Positions 59,176 through 64,000 of a DNA stretch of 64,000 nucleotides are shown here, one piece after another. Both the position numbers and the translations under genes were made by a program. The stretch lies in the NCBI GenBank assembly GCA_025358295.1, contig JANYJY010000033.1:1-64000 (forward strand). The letters run 5' to 3'. The stretch is from Gammaproteobacteria bacterium (GTDB lineage Bacteria; Pseudomonadota; Gammaproteobacteria; Steroidobacterales; Steroidobacteraceae). The notes below the pieces were generated by a model. The model ran no database searches and was not told where the DNA came from. It saw only the letters and a list, made by a program, of their open reading frames with translations. The first letter of the stretch is position 1. Each line of letters begins with the position of its first letter.

Positions 59176-61224
59176 ATGAGCTTTGATCGAGAAATGTTGG
59201 AAATCCTCAAAGTCTTCTTCCAGGAGTGCCGAGAGGCTCTGGACGCGATGGAGTCGGGTCTGCTGACTCTCGATGCGTCTGCTGACGATGAAAGCATCAA
59301 CACGATTTTCCGCGCCGCTCATTCCATCAAAGGCGGCGCCGCAACTTTTGGGTTCGCGGAGGTTGCCGCCTTTACGCACGGCGTTGAAACGATGCTGGAT
59401 GGAATGCGTAATCGCTCGCGGCCGATCACCGCCGAGTCGATTCAGATACTGCTGCAGTCTTGCGACTGCATGCGCGAAATGATGATGGCGACGGAAACCG
59501 AACAGCCGTTGGATCAAGCTCGCATCGCGAGACTGGACGCGGACATCCGGCAAATCCTCGGCGAGCCGGCTGAGCCCAAGCCGGCATTGGAACTGCCCGC
59601 ACCGACCGACTCTATGAACTTCGCGCAGACCGATGGCTGGCGAATTTCCTTCGAGCCCGTCAGCGACTTACTACGCTTGCGCAACGAGCCGACACGCATG
59701 TTCGGCGAACTCCAGCGTTTGGGAACATTTGTCGCACACGCCGACGCTGCCCGGTTGCCCGCGCTCGAGGCCCTGGACCCGCAGTGCTGCTATCTTTCCT
59801 GGAACCTTGAAATCACGGGGCAGATTCCGCGGGCCGCTCTCGACGACATTTTCGACTGGGTAGACCCCCGTTGCCGGCTCGAGTTTACGGCCACCGGGAA
59901 TCCCGGCATCGTCCCTCCGATCCTGTCGCCGCCCGAAATAGATAAAATAGCCTCGCTTATCGCGGCTTCGCAGAATACGGAGCGGGGCGCGGCGCCGGCC
60001 ACGGCTGCGCACAAGGCGAATGCCGAGTCGGGGTCAATCCGGGTCGCCACCGAAAAACTCGATAACATCATCAATTTGGTGGGCGAGTTGCTCATTACCC
60101 AATCGATGCTTTGCGGCTTCGCCGAGGGAAGCGGTCCCAATGAACCGGATCGACTGCGTCGAGCACTATCGCAACTGGCGCGCAACACGCGCGAGCTGCA
60201 GGAAAGTGTCATGCAGATACGCATGCTGCCGATTAGCTTTGCGTTCAACCGCTTTCCGCGCATCGTGCACGACCTGTCCCGCAAGCTGGGAAAAAAAGTT
60301 GAAATCAAGCTCATCGGGGAAGGCACCGAGCTGGATAAGACCGTCCTCGAGAAGATCAGCGATCCACTCGTGCACCTGGTTCGTAACGCCCTCGATCACG
60401 GTTTGGAGACTCCTGAAAAGCGTCTCGCGGCCGGCAAGCAGGAGTGCGGCACTCTGCAACTGGCCGCGTTTCATGAGGGCGGCAACATCATCATCGAAGT
60501 GCGCGACGACGGCGCCGGCCTCAACAAAGCAAAGATTCTGCAAAAGGCGCGCGAACGCGGGCTGATATCCCCGGATCAAGAGCTGACGGAGGAACAGATC
60601 CACAACCTAATATTCATGCCGGGTTTCTCCACGGCCGATCAGATCAGCGACGTTTCCGGTCGCGGCGTCGGTATGGACGTGGTTCGCCGCAACATAGTCG
60701 ACTTGGGTGGCCATGTTCAGATATTTGGCAGGGAAGGTCGCGGCAGCACCATTCGTATCCGCCTACCGCTCACGCTTGCGATCCTCGACGGACAGCTGGT
60801 CCGAGTCGGTAAGGAAACCTACATCATATCGCTGCTCTCGATCGTCGAGACCATTCAACTCGGTGCTGAACACTTGAACACGCGGGTGGGACACGCCGAA
60901 GTATTTCGGTTGCGGGAGGAGTACTTGCCGGTGGTCAAACTGTGTGATCAGTTCGGCATCGAGCCGGACAGCAACTGCACCGCAGACGGCTTGTTGGTTG
61001 TTGTCGAAGCGGATGGTAAACGCGTCGGCCTTTTGGTGGACGATTTGCTTGCGCAGCAGCAAGTCGTCATTAAGAGTCTGGAGGCGAATTTCAAGTCCGT
61101 TGCGGGCATTGCCGGCGCCACAATTCTTGGCGACGGAACGGTAGCCCTCATCATCGACGTGCCAGACCTGATCCACTCGAACGCCGAGCAACGGCGCGGA
61201 TCGGCGATCCCGCAGGCAGCTTGA
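59176..61224 (+). CDS. cheA: Chemotaxis histidine kinase CheA
   Basis: The 682-residue kinase has an N-terminal HPt domain with phospho-accepting His49 in AAHSIKGGA. A P2-like regulatory domain spans roughly residues 150-245, followed by a dimerisation region and the ATPase domain (N box with His400 in HLVRNALDHGLE, DDGAGLN at about 444, GRGVGMDVV) and a C-terminal CheW-like domain. ATG 59176 was chosen because GAAGGAA precedes it; longer in-frame starts are upstream of the promoter. It phosphorylates CheY and CheB. Confidence 0.97.
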   Translation: MSFDREMLEILKVFFQECREALDAMESGLLTLDASADDESINTIFRAAHSIKGGAATFGFAEVAAFTHGVETMLDGMRNRSRPITAESIQILLQSCDCMREMMMATETEQPLDQARIARLDADIRQILGEPAEPKPALELPAPTDSMNFAQTDGWRISFEPVSDLLRLRNEPTRMFGELQRLGTFVAHADAARLPALEALDPQCCYLSWNLEITGQIPRAALDDIFDWVDPRCRLEFTATGNPGIVPPILSPPEIDKIASLIAASQNTERGAAPATAAHKANAESGSIRVATEKLDNIINLVGELLITQSMLCGFAEGSGPNEPDRLRRALSQLARNTRELQESVMQIRMLPISFAFNRFPRIVHDLSRKLGKKVEIKLIGEGTELDKTVLEKISDPLVHLVRNALDHGLETPEKRLAAGKQECGTLQLAAFHEGGNIIIEVRDDGAGLNKAKILQKARERGLISPDQELTEEQIHNLIFMPGFSTADQISDVSGRGVGMDVVRRNIVDLGGHVQIFGREGRGSTIRIRLPLTLAILDGQLVRVGKETYIISLLSIVETIQLGAEHLNTRVGHAEVFRLREEYLPVVKLCDQFGIEPDSNCTADGLLVVVEADGKRVGLLVDDLLAQQQVVIKSLEANFKSVAGIAGATILGDGTVALIIDVPDLIHSNAEQRRGSAIPQAA

Positions 61225-61292
61225 CGCATGGCGCGGTCGGCATCATGGATAAGGCGGGTTAGAAGGCGACAGGCCTCGGAGGAATTCAGATT

Positions 61293-61838
61293 ATGAGCAA
61301 CGCAATCACGGCGAACCCAACCGCGGAAAGCGCGACGCGGGCCGCCGACGCCAAGTCCGCCGCGGGCAGCAGCGAGCAATACCTGACGTTCATGCTCGAT
61401 GGTGAGGAATACGGCGTCGATATCCTGCGGGTGCAGGAAATCAAGGGCTGGGACAAGGTGACGCGCATACCCCGTACCCCGGACTATGTCCTGGGGGTGA
61501 TCAACCTGCGCGGTTCGGTGGTGCCCATTCTCGATCTTCGGCGACGATTTGGTCTGGAGACCATTGCGTTCGGTCCAACGACCGTGGTCATCGTCGTGCG
61601 CGTGGCCGGCGGGCACGACGGACGTACGGTTGGCATGGTTGTCGATGCGGTTTCTGATGTCTATCACGTTAATTTGGCCGATTCCAAACCGCCTCCCGAC
61701 GTCTGCGGCAGCGTCGATACGGTCTTCGTCAAGGCATTGGCGACGGTGGAAGAAAAGATGCTGATTCTGCTCGACATTGATCGGCTCATCGTCCACAGCC
61801 TCGCAGACGATCTGTTGCCCGGCACGGAGGCCGCATGA
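61293..61838 (+). CDS. cheW: Chemotaxis coupling protein CheW
   Basis: The 181-residue adaptor links receptors to CheA. The core has YLTFMLDGEEYGVDILRVQEI, DYVLGVINLRGSVVPILDLR and VGMVVDAVSDV, all standard CheW blocks. A roughly 28-residue Ala/Ser-rich N-terminal extension precedes the core. It is 68 bases after cheA and overlaps the STAS gene by ATGA. Confidence 0.96.
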   Translation: MSNAITANPTAESATRAADAKSAAGSSEQYLTFMLDGEEYGVDILRVQEIKGWDKVTRIPRTPDYVLGVINLRGSVVPILDLRRRFGLETIAFGPTTVVIVVRVAGGHDGRTVGMVVDAVSDVYHVNLADSKPPPDVCGSVDTVFVKALATVEEKMLILLDIDRLIVHSLADDLLPGTEAA

Positions 61839-62161
61839 CCAAAAGGAAAGCGCTGCGTGCGACGCCGGCAGCGCGCGTCGAACTCGACGCACGACTGACC
61901 ATCGTGCAGGCCGCCGACTTGCACCGTACCCTGACGACGCGCCTCGCGAACGGGGGTCCGCTGACGATCGACGGCAGCCACGTGGAAGATATCGATACAT
62001 CCATATTGCAGTTGCTCACGAGCCTGTGGCAGACGAGTGCGGCGCGCGGCGTGTCCTGTACGTGGTGCGGCGTGTCTGCCGTTCTGCGCCAGAGAGCAGT
62101 CCTGATCGGCGTGGCGGAGATGCTGCAGCTGGCGGATCCCGAATCCGCGCGAAGTCAGTAA
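61835..62161 (+). CDS. STAS domain protein in the chemotaxis operon
   Basis: The 108-residue protein is a single STAS domain: ARLTIVQAADLHRTL at the start and HVEDIDTSILQLLTSLWQTSAARG, where the Ser of DTS is the usual phospho-site position in anti-sigma-factor antagonists. STAS proteins appear in some chemotaxis operons with unknown roles. It is translationally coupled to cheW. No partner anti-sigma kinase is nearby, so CheA or an unlinked kinase might act on it; that is inference. Confidence 0.85.
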   Translation: MTKRKALRATPAARVELDARLTIVQAADLHRTLTTRLANGGPLTIDGSHVEDIDTSILQLLTSLWQTSAARGVSCTWCGVSAVLRQRAVLIGVAEMLQLADPESARSQ

Positions 62162-62203
62162 TGCCGCAATCAGGGAAGCGAATATCTTGAAGCAAGCTAC
62201 CCA

Positions 62204-63039
62204 ATGATTTCGCCCGCCAGCCATGAATTCGAACTGACCGACCGCGAATTCGACCGTTTACGCGTGCTGGTGCGAGAGCATACGGGAATTTCATTGTCCG
62301 ATGGCAAGCGTGAGCTCGTCTACGGACGGCTTGCCCGGCGCTTGCGCAGGCTTAAGTTGACATCGTTCGCTGAGTATTGTGCGCTGGTGGAAGGCAGGCC
62401 GGCGGAAGAAACGCAGGAATTGATCAATGCAATCACGACCAATCTGACACATTTTTTTCGGGAGAACTATCACTTCGAACAGCTCGCCACGGAAGTCTTG
62501 CCGCAGTTGGAGCGGGAACGCTCCAGCACACGACGCATGCGCCTTTGGTCGGCGGGTTGCTCCACGGGTGAAGAGGCGTACTCAATGGCCATAGTCATGC
62601 GCGAGGCGCTGGCGCACCTGCTTGGCTGGGATATCAAACTTCTTGCCACGGATATCGACTCGAAGGTGGTGGCGACCGCCGCCGCGGGTATCTACGGTGC
62701 AGACCGGCTTAGCAGCGTCGGGGCGGAGAGAGTGAGACGATGGTTCCCGCCGGTTGCAGGGCGGCCCGATAGCAGCGCGGCCTCCGATGAACTCAAGTCG
62801 TTGATCACGTTTAGGCAACTGAACCTGTTTGGGCCGTGGCCCATGAAGGGGCCGTTTGACGTCATTTTTTGTCGTAACGTGGTCATTTACTTCGACAGGG
62901 ACACGCAACGCACGCTCTTTGATCGCATGGCCGATCTGCAGGAACCGGGCGGCTGGCTGTTCATTGGCCATTCGGAGAATCTGTTTAACGTCACCCAGCG
63001 CTACCGGCTCGTCGGCCGGACTGTCTACCGGAGGGTGGA

Positions 63040-63043
<4 letters not shown>
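62204..63043 (+). CDS. cheR: Chemotaxis methyltransferase CheR
   Basis: The 279-residue enzyme methylates receptor glutamates with S-adenosylmethionine. It has the N-terminal helical domain (FDRLRVLVREHTGISLSDGKR) and SAM-binding motif RLWSAGCSTGEEAYSMAI. DVIFCRNVVIYFD and LFIGHSENLF are also present. The length is standard. It overlaps cheD through GTGA. Confidence 0.97.

Positions 63044-64000
<957 letters not shown>

Overview
The window looks like a chromosomal segment of a GC-rich gammaproteobacterium. The gene order tuf, tRNA-Trp, secE, nusG, rplKAJL, rpoBC and the five-step (HutF-type) histidine pathway fit Xanthomonadales, Nevskiales or Steroidobacter-like lineages. This placement is inferred from gene content, not from a database search. 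No phage, complete insertion sequence or CRISPR array was seen.

Layout. (1) 1-12128: the transcription/translation core, from the end of tuf to rpoC, closed by a strong intrinsic terminator. The str operon that often follows rpoC is absent; a HipA-like tail fragment and an agmatinase-family gene follow instead. (2) 12450-22394: an amino-acid module with an agmatinase-family ureohydrolase, an aldose-1-epimerase-like protein, HutD, an Lrp regulator, ornithine cyclodeaminase, arginase, PutA and a permease. Together these can convert arginine to ornithine, proline and then glutamate without ornithine aminotransferase. (3) 22505-33801 (minus strand): an overlapping four-gene operon encoding a stand-alone receiver protein, a glucoamylase-like protein, a flavoprotein disulfide-reductase homologue whose two redox cysteines are serines, and a cyclic beta-1,2-glucan synthase-like giant of about 2,730 residues. 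(4) 34255-38353: a decaying region with a broken Ku gene, a rearranged copy of the permease 3' end, small UrcA and DUF4242 genes, and a frameshifted ATPase-LuxR regulator. (5) 38412-43194: a serine hydrolase divergent from a nagQ-nagB2-nagA operon; repeated TGGTATT motifs lie between them. (6) 43196-44241: a tandem HdeA-like periplasmic protein and an EthD-like protein. (7) 44262-51760: a complete hut regulon (hutG, H, U, C, F, I) with recognisable HutC operators. (8) 51800-64000: a chemotaxis island with three HDOD genes (one truncated), cheY, a CheZ-like candidate, a large receptor, a small secreted protein, and cheA-cheW-STAS-cheR-cheD-cheB. CheB runs off the window.

The chemotaxis genes appear to be joined by sigma-28 (FliA) type promoters. 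I found TAAAGTTT-N11-GCCGATAA-like sites before an HDOD gene, the receptor, the small secreted protein and cheA. Arginine, proline and histidine catabolism all converge on glutamate. The most promising candidates for under-described biology are the receiver/glucoamylase/Ser-Ser flavoprotein/glucan-synthase operon and the CheZ-like protein next to cheY.
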